Origin: UBA1370 sp964515115 | Lineage (GTDB): Bacteria; Patescibacteriota; Microgenomatia; UBA1400; PJMF01 | Assembly: GCA_964515115.1 (NCBI GenBank) | Contig: CAZESB010000002.1 | Span: forward strand, 30,711-94,710 | Reading direction: 5' to 3' | DNA: 64,000 nucleotides | Shown: positions 8,533 through 17,910 of the stretch, piece after piece | Numbering within the stretch: position 1 is the stretch's first letter | How the letters are laid out: each line of letters begins with the position of its first letter | Notes under the pieces: model-generated | Seen by the model: the letters and a program-made list of their open reading frames with translations, nothing else | Databases searched by the model: none | What the model was told of the DNA's origin: nothing | Translations under genes and position numbers: made by a program

Positions 8533-9948
8533 ATGAGTCAAGCTCAGCCTATTACCACCAGGATGGCCCCTAGCCCCACGGGCGAATTACACGTCGGTAG
8601 TTTGTCCGTTGCCCTGAAAAACTACGCTTGGGCTAAGCGTAACCGCGGCAAATTTATTCTTAGAATTGAGGACACCGATCAAAAGCGTGAAGTTGAAGGC
8701 GCTGTTGACAGACTGAAAAATATTTTACAGCTATTCAATTTGGTTTGGAATGAAGGCCCTTATTTTCAATCTGAACGACTTGATCTTTACCAACAAGAAG
8801 CTAAGAAGTTGGTGGATTTAGGCCACGCTTATTACTGTTTTTGCAGTCCTGAGAGATTGCAACAAGTACGAGAACAAATGATGGCGGAGAAAAAGCCGCC
8901 AAAGTACGATCAACGCTGCCGCGGTCTTTCTGAAAAGGAAGTAGGAGAGCGACTCAAATCAGGCGAAGCTTATGTGATTCGCCTCAAGGTGCCGGAAAAT
9001 GAAGAACTGTCTTTTACAGACCTGATCAGAGGAGAAATTTCCTTCAACTCCAACAGCGTTGACGATCAGGTTTTAATCAAATCAGATGGCTTTCCCACCT
9101 ACCATCTGGCCGTGGTGGTAGATGATCACCAGATGAACGTTACTCACATTTTTCGCGGCGAAGAATGGATCAGTTCCACCCCCAAACACATTTTGCTTTA
9201 CCAAGCTTTTGGTTGGCAGTCGCCGGTTTTTTGTCATTTTCCGGTTTTCCTTAATCCTGATGGTAAGGGCAAGATGAGCAAAAGAAAAGGTAGCGTTTCG
9301 GTGGAATCGTTTTTGGCGCGCGGTTACTTGCCTGAAGCTCTGCTCAATTTTTTAATGATTTTGGGTTGGGCACCAAGAGATGAAAACGAAATTATGAATT
9401 TAGAGCGCTATGTTCGTGAGTTCGACCCTAGTGATGTCAGCGCTAAATCAGTAGTTTTTGATCTGAAAAAACTTGATTGGCTTAACGGCATCTACATTCG
9501 GAACTTAACTGATGAAGAATTGCTTTCCAGACTCAAAAACTTTCTGCCCGTCGACTTTCCCCATGATAAAGCTGCCAAAATTTTGCCTTTAGTGAAAGAA
9601 AGATTGGTAACTTTGGCTGATATAGAGGCGTTAACCGATTTCTTTTATCGGGATATTGAGGTGGAAACTACTCTGCTGCTTAAAAAATCCAACCCGGAGG
9701 AAGTGGCTCGGCAACTCAACACCACCCAAACAACGTTAGAAAACTTAAATAACTGGCAACTGGAAGAAATTGAGGCCTCGATCAGAAAACTCCAGGAGCA
9801 AAATAATTGGCACCGAGGACAATTTTTTATGATGTTGAGGTTAGCCGTAACCGGCAAAAAGGCCACTCCACCCCTGTTTGATACTCTCGAAGTACTTGGT
9901 AAAGATCTGGTGATTAAGCGACTACAACAAGCCCAGCAAAATCTTTAA
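8533..9948 (+). CDS. gltX: Glutamyl-tRNA synthetase
   Basis: 471 residues, standard for bacterial GluRS. It is a class I synthetase: PSPTGELHVGSL carries the HIGH-type signature, RIEDTDQKR and IFRGEEWISSTPKH are GluRS landmarks, and GKMSKRKG is the KMSKS loop. The C-terminal helical anticodon-binding domain follows. It charges tRNA-Glu and, if no GlnRS exists, probably also tRNA-Gln for GatCAB. No GlnRS is seen in this window. Two unknown genes follow at short distance and probably share its transcript. Confidence 0.96.
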   Translation: MSQAQPITTRMAPSPTGELHVGSLSVALKNYAWAKRNRGKFILRIEDTDQKREVEGAVDRLKNILQLFNLVWNEGPYFQSERLDLYQQEAKKLVDLGHAYYCFCSPERLQQVREQMMAEKKPPKYDQRCRGLSEKEVGERLKSGEAYVIRLKVPENEELSFTDLIRGEISFNSNSVDDQVLIKSDGFPTYHLAVVVDDHQMNVTHIFRGEEWISSTPKHILLYQAFGWQSPVFCHFPVFLNPDGKGKMSKRKGSVSVESFLARGYLPEALLNFLMILGWAPRDENEIMNLERYVREFDPSDVSAKSVVFDLKKLDWLNGIYIRNLTDEELLSRLKNFLPVDFPHDKAAKILPLVKERLVTLADIEALTDFFYRDIEVETTLLLKKSNPEEVARQLNTTQTTLENLNNWQLEEIEASIRKLQEQNNWHRGQFFMMLRLAVTGKKATPPLFDTLEVLGKDLVIKRLQQAQQNL

Positions 9949-9954
9949 ATCTCT

Positions 9955-10827
9955 ATGCCTGCCAAATCAAACCAGCTCAAACTCAAAATCATCCAACAAT
10001 ATCTTGAGGACACTCACGAAAACCTCATCAGGTCTCAGGCTGTGGTGGAGCAGTGGCTAAATGCGACTAATTTAAGCATTGATGAGCTGCGGTTCGCGCC
10101 ACAAAACTCTCCTCGATATCAGCAGGCTTCTATGGTAGTGAGCCATTCTGTGACTGAAGTCATCGCTAAAGCTAAAGATGCCGAGCTGCTTCATACTATT
10201 ACCATGGAGGAACATCAAGCCATCATTTTCAAACTAAGAGAAGTTTCCAAGCTTAATCCCGGTGAGTTACCAAAAAACGACTTACTTTATTTGGAACAAC
10301 AGCTGTCTGATATCTTTGGGTTTGAAGTGGTGTCCGAACTGGATGATAAAAGACTGCCTTTTGCTATGGGCACAATGATGGCTGCCCCTCATTTGCGCCG
10401 CTTTCCGAATGATCAGCTGGCAGACCATCAAAGGTATCAGGAGGCCGGACTGAGTAAAACCAGGGGTAGTTATGACTGGATGCTTGAGGGTGGCGAGTTG
10501 TCTGATCAAGCGGCTGCCCGCGAAAGATATGGAGTGGCTCTGCCGCTGGCTTATTTGCCTGATTGGCAACAAAATTACTTGGCTTTAAAACAGTGGTACC
10601 AGTACCGCAAGCTCTTAATTATCAATCCTTTTGATTTGAAAGCTATCGTTGGTTCAGTTACTGACGGCAGCATGGTTGCCACCTTAAAATATCAATTTGC
10701 CGGCTCACCGGAAATAATCCGTGAGGGAATGATCTGGAGTCCGAGTGCTTCAGGAAAAATTTTGGCTTTTTTCATTAATGATGAAGAGAATAAAGTCGTG
10801 TTAGGACCAATTAATCTTGCCACATGA
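9955..10827 (+). CDS. Unknown protein, gltX operon
   Basis: 290 residues, starting 6 bases after gltX and ending with an ATGA overlap into the next gene. It has no signal peptide or membrane helix. The first 130 residues look mostly helical (IIQQYLEDTHENLIRSQ); the rest is mixed, with SYDWMLEGGE and a strand-rich end from about residue 215. I recognise no catalytic motif. The tight coupling to gltX suggests co-expression with translation genes, but nothing more can be said of function. Confidence 0.65.
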   Translation: MPAKSNQLKLKIIQQYLEDTHENLIRSQAVVEQWLNATNLSIDELRFAPQNSPRYQQASMVVSHSVTEVIAKAKDAELLHTITMEEHQAIIFKLREVSKLNPGELPKNDLLYLEQQLSDIFGFEVVSELDDKRLPFAMGTMMAAPHLRRFPNDQLADHQRYQEAGLSKTRGSYDWMLEGGELSDQAAARERYGVALPLAYLPDWQQNYLALKQWYQYRKLLIINPFDLKAIVGSVTDGSMVATLKYQFAGSPEIIREGMIWSPSASGKILAFFINDEENKVVLGPINLAT

Positions 10828-11186
10828 TAGACTCACTGCCAGCAACGGCCATCACCAAACAACTTAATGCTGCTTATTACGGCAAATTAGTACCAGCCGA
10901 CATTTTGGTACAAATTCTCAACCAATTCGACGATGAAGAATCAAGGCATCAAGCCTACGAAACTATTTTGGCTATTCTGGATCGCGCTGCCTTACACGCG
11001 GTCATGGCCTACTTAACAGAGCATGAAGATAAGGTGGCTTTTCTGGAGCTGCTCAGAGACGAGTATGACAGCAACCACCCGCTTGAGTGGGCAACTTTAA
11101 AATTTGACAGCGCTGAGCAGGTTGTTCGCGAAGCAGTCGAGCGCTCTCTCCTAGCCATTCATTCTGCTCTTAAAGAGCATATTTAG
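10824..11186 (+). CDS. Unknown small helical protein, gltX operon
   Basis: 120 residues, predicted all-helical and acidic (DDEESRHQAYETILAILDR, EHEDKVAFLELLRDEY). Its ATG overlaps the TGA of the 290-residue protein, so the two may work as a pair. No known motif was seen. The last codons contain a TGCTCT/AGAGCA inverted repeat (about 11166-11180), without a U-tract. Confidence 0.6.
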   Translation: MIDSLPATAITKQLNAAYYGKLVPADILVQILNQFDDEESRHQAYETILAILDRAALHAVMAYLTEHEDKVAFLELLRDEYDSNHPLEWATLKFDSAEQVVREAVERSLLAIHSALKEHI

Positions 11187-11202
11187 CTGCTGGTTTCAAG
11201 TA

Positions 11203-11231
11203 TTTACAGCAAGATAAGCAGTTAGTACATT
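11203..11231 (+). promoter_or_regulatory. Promoter of ybeY-dnaX
   Basis: TTTACA (11203-11208), a 17-base spacer and TACATT (11226-11231). Only 7 bases separate it from the ATG at 11239, which supports that start and a leaderless message. Confidence 0.5.
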
Positions 11232-11238
11232 AGAGAGA

Positions 11239-11628
11239 ATGATAGATATTAATCTTTCAGTTGGCTCTAGATATCCGGTTGACCGTAAAAAAATCAGAGC
11301 CGCCGCTAAAAAACTCCTGGCTGAACACAAGGTTGAGCACGCCCAGCTTGATGTTTCTATCGTGGGAACAAGGAAAATTAAAGAGCTGAATGAATCACGC
11401 CTAAAGCATCGGGGCGCTACTGATGTACTTTCTTTCCCTCAGCATGAGCGCGATAACCTTCATGATTTTCCCATGCCGGAGGGTATCCCGCCTCATCTTG
11501 GCGATATTGTGATTAGCTTTCCTGAAGCAGTCAAAACTGCCAAGCGGTATGGCAAAATGGTAGACGATCAACTTTGTTTTTATTTAGAACACGGCTTGAT
11601 GCACTTGTTAGGCTATCATCACGACTAA
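11239..11628 (+). CDS. ybeY: Endoribonuclease YbeY (rRNA maturation)
   Basis: 129 residues with the UPF0054 zinc motif at the very C-terminus: EHGLMHLLGYHHD, giving three His ligands. Upstream are the family landmarks LNESRLKHRGATDVLSFP and LGDIVISFPEAV. YbeY is a metal-dependent RNase for 16S rRNA 3' maturation and ribosome quality control. The protein ends right after the motif, so it lacks the short tail of longer homologues. The dnaX ATG follows 2 bases after its stop. Confidence 0.93.
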   Translation: MIDINLSVGSRYPVDRKKIRAAAKKLLAEHKVEHAQLDVSIVGTRKIKELNESRLKHRGATDVLSFPQHERDNLHDFPMPEGIPPHLGDIVISFPEAVKTAKRYGKMVDDQLCFYLEHGLMHLLGYHHD

Positions 11629-11630
11629 TT

Positions 11631-12964
11631 ATGAATTGGAATCGCAAATATCGACCCTACCAGCTTGCGGGCCTACACCTAGGCTCAGTGAGAGAGCAAT
11701 TGCTGTCTTTTCTAAATCAAGGCAAAATTCCTCAGGCGCTTTTATTTGCTGGTCCGAAAGGCACAGGCAAGACTTCGGCTTCCAGAATTATTGGGGCAAT
11801 CCTTAATAGTCCAGAAAATGCTGCTGTGGTTGAGGCTGTCTACATCAAAAATCAGCCTCAAAAAGGAGCTCAACTAAAAGACATCACTCAACTGGACAAT
11901 CTGGGCAAAAAGATTTTGCAAGGCAATTCTTTCGTGGTGCAGGAAATGGACGCCGCCAGCAACCGAGGAATTGACGATATCCGTGCCCTTAAAGACAGAA
12001 TCATGCTCCCTCCTCAAGAAGGGGTAATCTCCGTTTTTATCTTGGACGAAGCGCACATGCTGACTACCGAAGCTTTCAATGCTCTTTTGAAAATTTTAGA
12101 AGAGCCGCCGGCACACGTGGTTTTTATCCTGGCCACGACCGAACTTCATAAAATCCCCGGCACCATTGCTTCACGATCACAGCTGGTGACGTTTAGAAAA
12201 GCCACCACAACCGAAATAGCCGAGGCTTTGGCAACTGTTTTTCAAAGTGAAAAAATTAAGCATGAAGCTGAGGCGCTAGAAATGATTGCTCTCCTAGCTG
12301 ACGGTAGTTTTAGAGACGCTATCAAGCTCTCGGAGGCAGCGGCTGGCGAAGGGACAATCACCAAACAGGCTGTAGAAAAATTTGCCGCTGCCGTGCTGGA
12401 AAATGAAGTGCGAAGTTTGATTGCCGCCGTGGTGAAAAAAGAAGCCAAAACTATTATCACCATTTTTGCTGAGCTAAGAAAAAGAGCCGTTGATGCCGAT
12501 TATTTCTACAAACAAGTGATGCGCTCTCTTCATCAGAGTCTGGAAATTCATCATGGTTTGGTTGNNNNNNNNNNNNNNNNNNNNNNNNNNNNNNNNNNNN
12601 NNNNNNNNNNNNNNNNNNNNNNNNNNNNNNNNNNNNNNNNNNNNNNNNNNNNNNNNNNNNNNNNACTCGGGTGGCGCAGGTCAACTCGACTTTTGCAGCG
12701 CTGCTACAATCCGCCAAGCCTCTTTCCGGAGATCCCGGTAACATTGCCGTTGGCGTTTATTATCAGTTTCACCAGGAACAGCTCTCCAGTAATAAATTTC
12801 TGGAGATGATTGAACCGATTATCAATGACATTTGTGGTGGTCAGGTGACGATTTCTATTGTTATGGCAGATACACCTCGGCACGCCCAGCTTACTGAGCC
12901 ACAGCTTAAAGAAAAAGACAAAATCCCCGAACTAGCACAAGTGGCATCTGAAGCTTTGATGTAG
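11631..12964 (+). CDS. dnaX: DNA polymerase III gamma/tau subunit, interrupted by an assembly gap
   Basis: Starts at ATG 11631 (MNWNRKYRP, the canonical DnaX opening). An AAA+ clamp-loader motor: Walker A GPKGTGKTS, Walker B FILDEAHML, sensor 1 ATTELHKIP, arginine-finger loop SRSQ. The region that normally holds four zinc-binding cysteines (between Walker A and DAASNRGIDDIR) has none. 100 N at 12565-12664 break the gene. After them the frame changes and continues TRVAQVNSTFAALLQ (clamp-loader domain III style) to TAG 12962-12964. If the gene is intact, the real gap length is 2 modulo 3. There is no room for a long tau tail. Confidence 0.9.
12565..12664. other. Assembly gap of 100 N inside dnaX
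   Basis: Exactly 100 N, the conventional placeholder for an unknown length. The two flanks share no repeated sequence, so bases really are missing. The lost part should be the end of clamp-loader domain III of DnaX. Confidence 0.98.
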
Positions 12965-12969
12965 TAAAA

Positions 12970-12997
12970 TTGAAATTCAGGTATTCGTCGTTATTAT
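12970..12997 (+). promoter_or_regulatory. Promoter of ybaB
   Basis: TTGAAA (12970-12975), 16 bases, TATTAT (12992-12997), then a strong AAGGAGG ribosome site 8-14 bases before the ATG at 13025. This is one of the few first genes here with both a leader and a Shine-Dalgarno. Confidence 0.45.
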
Positions 12998-13024
12998 ACG
13001 AAAACTATAAGGAGGAAAGGAAAA

Positions 13025-13309
13025 ATGGCAAATCCATTTAAAGCACTCGGCGATCTTAATCAACTGCGCAAACAAGCCAAGCAGATGCAAGATGAGCTGG
13101 CACAAGAAGAAATTACCGTTGAACGTGACGATGTGGTGGTAATTATTTCCGGCGATCAAAAAATCAAACATTTTTCGGTGCAGGGCGTGACCAGCAACGA
13201 AGCGGTAGATGTTCTCAACGAAGCTATTAAAAAATCACAAGAGTTGGCTGCCAAAAAACTGCAAAGTATGACCGGCGGCCTTGGTGGTCTCATGGGTGGG
13301 GGCAATTAA
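13025..13309 (+). CDS. ybaB: YbaB/EbfC family nucleoid-associated protein
   Basis: 94 residues, slightly short for the family (about 100-110). LNQLRKQAKQMQDELAQEEI is the conserved N-terminal helix, followed by the central sheet with VEVERDDVVV-like strands, then NEAIKKSQELAAKKLQSMTGG and a Gly/Met-rich tail. YbaB forms dimers that bind DNA without strict sequence preference. The location next to dnaX (and often recR) is conserved across bacteria, which strengthens the call. No recR gene follows here. Confidence 0.92.
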   Translation: MANPFKALGDLNQLRKQAKQMQDELAQEEITVERDDVVVIISGDQKIKHFSVQGVTSNEAVDVLNEAIKKSQELAAKKLQSMTGGLGGLMGGGN

Positions 13310-13315
13310 TCCATC

Positions 13316-13897
13316 ATGAAACTTTTGTTTGCCAGTACTAATGCCGGCAAAATTAAAGAAGCTCAAGCGATTATTCAACTTTCCGGAGTGGAAATTATTT
13401 CCTTAGATGAGTTGGGTCAAGATTATCAAGATGTGGCAGAAACCGGCATCACTTTTGAAGCCAATGCCAAACTGAAGGCGGTATATTTTGCTCAGCTGGC
13501 GGGCATGCTGACGCTGGCTGATGATTCTGGTCTTGAAGTGGAGGCTCTGGATAATGGCCCGGGTGTCAACAGCAATCGCTGGTTTTCCGGGAGTGACGCT
13601 GATCGTAACCAAGCTTTGTTGCAAAAGCTTGCAGGTCAAACCAATCGCCAGGCTAAATTTGTCACCGTGGCTTGTCTTTATGACCCCGCTACGCAGCAAG
13701 AAAATTATTTCCGCGGTGAAGTAGCAGGAACAATTGCTTTCAAGCCCTCTGGCGAAGCCGGTTTCGGCTATGATCCGATTTTTATTCCTTCTGGCCATGA
13801 TCAGACTTTCGCCGAGCTTGGTCTTGATATTAAAAATCAGCTTTCTCATCGAGCCAGAGCTTATCAATTGGTAAAAGAATTTCTGCAAAGCAAGTAA
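13316..13897 (+). CDS. rdgB: XTP/dITP diphosphatase (RdgB/HAM1)
   Basis: 193 residues, full length. Family motifs in order: FASTNAGKIKEA at the N-terminus, TLADDSGLEVEAL with catalytic acids, GFGYDPIFIP and the C-terminal SHRARAY. The enzyme hydrolyses inosine and xanthosine triphosphates to monophosphates and keeps deaminated purines out of DNA and RNA. It follows ybaB by 6 bases and is followed directly by the aminopeptidase gene. Confidence 0.95.
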   Translation: MKLLFASTNAGKIKEAQAIIQLSGVEIISLDELGQDYQDVAETGITFEANAKLKAVYFAQLAGMLTLADDSGLEVEALDNGPGVNSNRWFSGSDADRNQALLQKLAGQTNRQAKFVTVACLYDPATQQENYFRGEVAGTIAFKPSGEAGFGYDPIFIPSGHDQTFAELGLDIKNQLSHRARAYQLVKEFLQSK

Positions 13898-13898
13898 C

Positions 13899-15116
13899 AT
13901 GAATCAGGCCAACCAATCATACACGCCCTCCAAAAAGATATTGGCAAAATATGCCGATATCTTGGTGAACTTTGCTTTGAACTCCGGCGCCGGATTGAAA
14001 AAAGGTGAAGTGGTCCACTGTGTTGTTCCGGACGTAGCCAAGCCTCTGGCTTTGGAGCTACAGAATGCCATTCTCAAAGCCGGCGGTCAATCCATGATGA
14101 GATTGGCGCCCACTTTGTTTAGTCGCGATTTTTATAGTTTAGCCAATGAAGAACAGCTGACTTTTTTTCCAGAAAAATATTTACGAGCTAAAGCAGGCCT
14201 GATTGATCACGCCATCAGTATCATCGCCGAAGTTGACCCTGAAGAACTTAAAGGCATTGATTCAGATAAAATTATGAAATCCCGAGCCGCCCAGTATCCT
14301 TTCAGAGAGTGGTTATTTGAGAAAGAGCGCCAAGGCAAGTTTTCCTGGACTGCGGCTATGTGGGGCACTGAGTCTAAAGCCAAAATTGTCGGTTTGACTC
14401 TTGAGCAGTACTGGCAACAAATAATTAAAGCCTGTTACCTCGACAAAGCTGATCCGATTAGTCATTGGCGTACTTTGACTCGCCAGCAAAACCAAATTAA
14501 AAATAGGCTTAACAGTTTGTCAATTGAGTTTCTGAGAGTTGAGGGCGAAGACGTTAATTTGAGAGTGCAGTTGGGTCCAAATCGTGCCTGGAAAACAGGT
14601 GGTGGTAGCAATGTTCCCAGCTTTGAGCACTTCACCTCCCCTGATTGGCGCGGTACAGAGGGTTGGATTCGCTTTAACCAACCGCTCTATCGATATGGCA
14701 ATATTTTGTCCGGTATCGAGTTGCATTTTGCCAAGGGTGTGGTCACTCAAGCTACTGCCAAACAAGGTGAGAAAGTCTTAAAAAGTATGCTGGCTTCGGA
14801 AAACGCCAATAAGCTCGGTGAGTTTTCTCTGACAGACAAAAGATTTTCCCGGATTACCCACCCAATGGCTGAGACTCTTTTTGACGAAAATATCGGTGGT
14901 CCGTATGGCAATATGCATATCGCTGTTGGCATGGCTTATAAAGATTGTTACCAAGGTGATCCTAGCCAAGTTGCTGATCAAGAATGGGAAAAAATGGGTT
15001 ACAACAACTCGCCCGTGCATACCGATATGGTTAGTACGGTTAATCGCACTGTAACGGCAGAGTTAACCGACGGTTCTGAGGTAGTGATCTATAAAAATGG
15101 CAGTTTCACAATCTAA
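13899..15116 (+). CDS. M29 family aminopeptidase (AmpS/PepS-like)
   Basis: 405 residues, matching the M29 thermophilic aminopeptidase family (about 410). The N-terminal domain reads GEVVHCVVPDVAKPLALELQ. The C-terminal domain holds the metal-site segments GNMHIAVGMAYKDCY and SPVHTDMVST, with acidic and His ligands for two metals. It removes N-terminal residues from peptides in the cytoplasm, useful for an organism that scavenges peptides. The ATG begins one base after the rdgB stop. It converges on the aldolase gene with 12 bases between stops. Confidence 0.9.
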   Translation: MNQANQSYTPSKKILAKYADILVNFALNSGAGLKKGEVVHCVVPDVAKPLALELQNAILKAGGQSMMRLAPTLFSRDFYSLANEEQLTFFPEKYLRAKAGLIDHAISIIAEVDPEELKGIDSDKIMKSRAAQYPFREWLFEKERQGKFSWTAAMWGTESKAKIVGLTLEQYWQQIIKACYLDKADPISHWRTLTRQQNQIKNRLNSLSIEFLRVEGEDVNLRVQLGPNRAWKTGGGSNVPSFEHFTSPDWRGTEGWIRFNQPLYRYGNILSGIELHFAKGVVTQATAKQGEKVLKSMLASENANKLGEFSLTDKRFSRITHPMAETLFDENIGGPYGNMHIAVGMAYKDCYQGDPSQVADQEWEKMGYNNSPVHTDMVSTVNRTVTAELTDGSEVVIYKNGSFTI

Positions 15117-15128
15117 TTTTTATAAGGC

Positions 15129-16187
15129 TTAAGCAATAGTAATCTGCGGCTCTAGATAGACATCTTGTACCGCGCGCAAAATAGCCAAACCTTCATTCCA
15201 AGGGCGTTTAAACAGCTTGCGGCCGATCATTAGGCCCGTGCCACCAGCACGTTTGTTGATAACTGCGGTCCTAATGGCAGCGCGCAAGTCATCACCGCCC
15301 ACGGCCTCACCACCGGAATTAATCAGACCAATTTTACCGCCATAACAATGCAGCACTTGATAGCGCACTAAATCAATCGGGTGCGCGCCAATCAAGTTGC
15401 TATACATCTGCTCATTGTACTTGCCAAAACCCAATTGCTGAAAACCGTAAAGTGGCTCGGGCATTTTCTGTTTAATAATATCGGCGCCCATGCTGGCGCC
15501 AAGATAACAAGCCTGAGCAGTGATATCAACAGCGCTGGAATAATCGTGATTGTCTTTAAGGTAATGGGGATTTCTCGGATAGCACCAAAGCACCGTAAAC
15601 ATTCCCAGGCTGTGAGCCGCTTCAAAAGCCAAACTAATTTCTTCAATTTGCCGGTGTGATTCTTCGGAACCAAAATAAACGGTCGCGCCTACACCCAGCG
15701 CGCCCATATTCCAGGCTTTATTGACCGTGGCAAACAAAATTTGATTAGTTTTGGCCGGGTAGGTCAAGTGCTCGCTGTGATTAAGTTTAACAATAAAAGG
15801 AATAGTTCTGGCGTATTGATCAGAAACCAAGCCGAGAGCGCCGGCGCTGCTGGTAACAGCGCTGCAGCCTCCTTCAATAGCAAACTTGACAATATTTTCC
15901 GGATCAAAATACTGAGAATTTTCAGCAAAAGAGTAGCCAGCGGTGTGCTCTAAGCCCTGATCAACCGGAAAAATAGAAAGATAGCCCGTGCCCGCCAAAC
16001 GTCCATGGGCGTAAAGCTGGCGTAAAGATTCCAAAACCTGATCCGGACGGTCCGACTTAGCAAAAATTTCTTGCACCTGATTGGGACCGGGAGTGGTTAA
16101 GCTTGAGGCGAGAATTTTTTCGGCTCGATACTCCAACAATGATTGAGCTTCTTCACCAAGCTGAGCGGCTATTTCTTGATAATTCAT
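15129..16187 (-). CDS. Class I fructose-bisphosphate aldolase, archaeal/DhnA type
   Basis: 352 residues. It is a Schiff-base (class I) TIM-barrel aldolase of the DhnA/FbaB family, unrelated in sequence to the usual bacterial class II enzyme. LSIFPVDQGLEH is the first strand, VKLNHSEHLTYP and GADIIKQKMPEP (catalytic Lys region) follow, then LINSGGEAVGGDDL and GGTGLMIGRKLF form the phosphate site. It interconverts fructose 1,6-bisphosphate with the two triose phosphates. It is divergent from the glucan phosphorylase, so glycogen breakdown and glycolysis genes sit back to back. Confidence 0.92.
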   Translation of the reverse strand: MNYQEIAAQLGEEAQSLLEYRAEKILASSLTTPGPNQVQEIFAKSDRPDQVLESLRQLYAHGRLAGTGYLSIFPVDQGLEHTAGYSFAENSQYFDPENIVKFAIEGGCSAVTSSAGALGLVSDQYARTIPFIVKLNHSEHLTYPAKTNQILFATVNKAWNMGALGVGATVYFGSEESHRQIEEISLAFEAAHSLGMFTVLWCYPRNPHYLKDNHDYSSAVDITAQACYLGASMGADIIKQKMPEPLYGFQQLGFGKYNEQMYSNLIGAHPIDLVRYQVLHCYGGKIGLINSGGEAVGGDDLRAAIRTAVINKRAGGTGLMIGRKLFKRPWNEGLAILRAVQDVYLEPQITIA

Positions 16188-16271
16188 GGCAGGTTTAAAA
16201 CTTACGTTCGGTGGTTTTTTATTGTACTATGTACACTGTAGCAGATTTAACTGTCATTAGTAAGAATAATT

Positions 16272-17903
16272 ATGCCTGCCAATCCCATTGCTTATTTTTG
16301 CGCCGAGTACGGACTGACCCACGAGCTGCCGCTTTATGCCGGCGGCCTAGGTATTTTGGCTGGCGATACCCTCAAACAAGCCGCAGATGACAACGTGCCG
16401 CTGGTGGCTTTTGGTCTGCTCTACCGCGGCGATCAAATGAGGCAAGCGATCTCTTCGGAGGGCTGGCAAACTGAAGAAAATCATGACTATGATCCGGTTT
16501 CGATGGGTTTAGAGCATGTCTATAAAAATGAACAGCCACTTTTCGTGAAGGTGCAACTGGCTGATCAGCTAATTTGGTTACGAACTTGGAAAAAAACTCT
16601 TTCGGAAAAGGTGGTGCTTTACCTGTTGGACGCCGACACTGATCAAAATCAGCCGCACTACCGCTCACTCACTCGTCAGTTGTATTTTGGTGACGATACT
16701 TACCAATTTGAACAACAGCTGCTGCTTGGTATTGGTAGCTTGAAGTTGCTCCGAGCTTTGCAACTTGAGCCTACAGTTTATCACCTCAATGAAGGCCGGC
16801 CGGCACTGCTGCACTGGGAACTTGTCAGTAAAATTATGAGCGCGGAAAAACTTGATTATGATGCTGCCAGAGAAAAAGCCATTCAGCAAACCGTTTACAC
16901 CAACCATACTCTGGTGTTAGCGGGTAACAAACAGTACGACCAGGAAATGGTCCGTCAATATGCCGAGCCGTATGCCGCTCATTTAAACATCAGTGTCGAT
17001 GCACTGCTCCAACCCGGCCTCACTCAAAACGGCAGTTTTTCTGTTTCCGACTGCGCTTTAAACGCTTCCAGAAAAGCCAATGGCGTCAGCCAACTACACA
17101 CTGAATTGTCCAAACAAAACTGGCCAGAACACCAGTGGGTCAATATCACCAATGGGATTCACTTGCCCACTTGGCAAGCGGAGGAAATTCGCTTGGTTCA
17201 GCCTCCAGATGAAATTTGGCCAAAACACCTCGAGTTGAAACAGCAAACTGAAGAGTTTGTGAAGACTAAAACCGGCTACGGCTATGATCCTCAGCAACTG
17301 GTGATTGGTTGGGCGCGCAGACTGGCCGGTTACAAGCGACTTGATGCTCTTTTTAGGGATATAGAGCGGCTTCAGGCGATTGTTCATGATGCTCAACACC
17401 CGGTGCAAATTTTAATTGCCGGTAAAGTTCATCAAGGCAATGAAACTGGTAAAGAGATGCTCCAAACCATTATTGGTTTGATGCAAAACGAGTTGGCTGG
17501 TCAAGTGTTGTTTATTCCGGATTACAACATGGAAGTAGGACAGCACCTCACCAGAGGCGTTGATATCTGGTTAAACACCCCCGAGCACGGCAAAGAAGCC
17601 TGTGGCACTTCCGGTATGAAAGCTATTAGCAATGGTGTGTTGCAATGCACGGTAGCTGATGGCTGGGCCGCGGAGGTGGATATTAACCAAATCGGCTGGG
17701 AACTGGACTCTGAACATATTGCTGAAAGCATCTATAACACTTTGGAAAAACAAATTGTGCCAGCATATTATTCGCAAAAAAAAGACGGCCTTTACCATCC
17801 TAGCTTGGACTGGCTGGAAAAAATGACCAAAGCAATTGAGCTAGCTGAACAGTTCAACGCCAAACACATGCTTGATGGTTATTTAGAAAAATTATATAAA
17901 TAG
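16272..17903 (+). CDS. glgP: Alpha-glucan (glycogen/maltodextrin) phosphorylase, short GT35 form
   Basis: 543 residues, the short form found in many prokaryotes (E. coli enzymes are about 800). PIAYFCAEYGLTHELPLYAGGLGILAGD is the family opening (quoted in parts: AEYGLTHELPLYAGGLG). WARRLAGYKR binds phosphate and pyridoxal phosphate, and CGTSGMKAISNG carries the Lys that holds pyridoxal phosphate. It releases glucose 1-phosphate, also the substrate of RfbA and of UDP-glucose formation for the surface sugars in this window. Two unknown genes follow, the first after 7 bases. Confidence 0.93.
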   Translation: MPANPIAYFCAEYGLTHELPLYAGGLGILAGDTLKQAADDNVPLVAFGLLYRGDQMRQAISSEGWQTEENHDYDPVSMGLEHVYKNEQPLFVKVQLADQLIWLRTWKKTLSEKVVLYLLDADTDQNQPHYRSLTRQLYFGDDTYQFEQQLLLGIGSLKLLRALQLEPTVYHLNEGRPALLHWELVSKIMSAEKLDYDAAREKAIQQTVYTNHTLVLAGNKQYDQEMVRQYAEPYAAHLNISVDALLQPGLTQNGSFSVSDCALNASRKANGVSQLHTELSKQNWPEHQWVNITNGIHLPTWQAEEIRLVQPPDEIWPKHLELKQQTEEFVKTKTGYGYDPQQLVIGWARRLAGYKRLDALFRDIERLQAIVHDAQHPVQILIAGKVHQGNETGKEMLQTIIGLMQNELAGQVLFIPDYNMEVGQHLTRGVDIWLNTPEHGKEACGTSGMKAISNGVLQCTVADGWAAEVDINQIGWELDSEHIAESIYNTLEKQIVPAYYSQKKDGLYHPSLDWLEKMTKAIELAEQFNAKHMLDGYLEKLYK

Positions 17904-17910
17904 CCCAACG

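Noticed and set aside
12671..12964. Separate small gene starting at GTG 12671
   Set aside because: It continues the dnaX clamp-loader domain III after the gap; the frame difference comes from the placeholder length of the N run.
13403..13900. 165-codon minus-strand frame
   Set aside because: It is antisense to rdgB, which has clear family motifs; the translation has no recognisable features.
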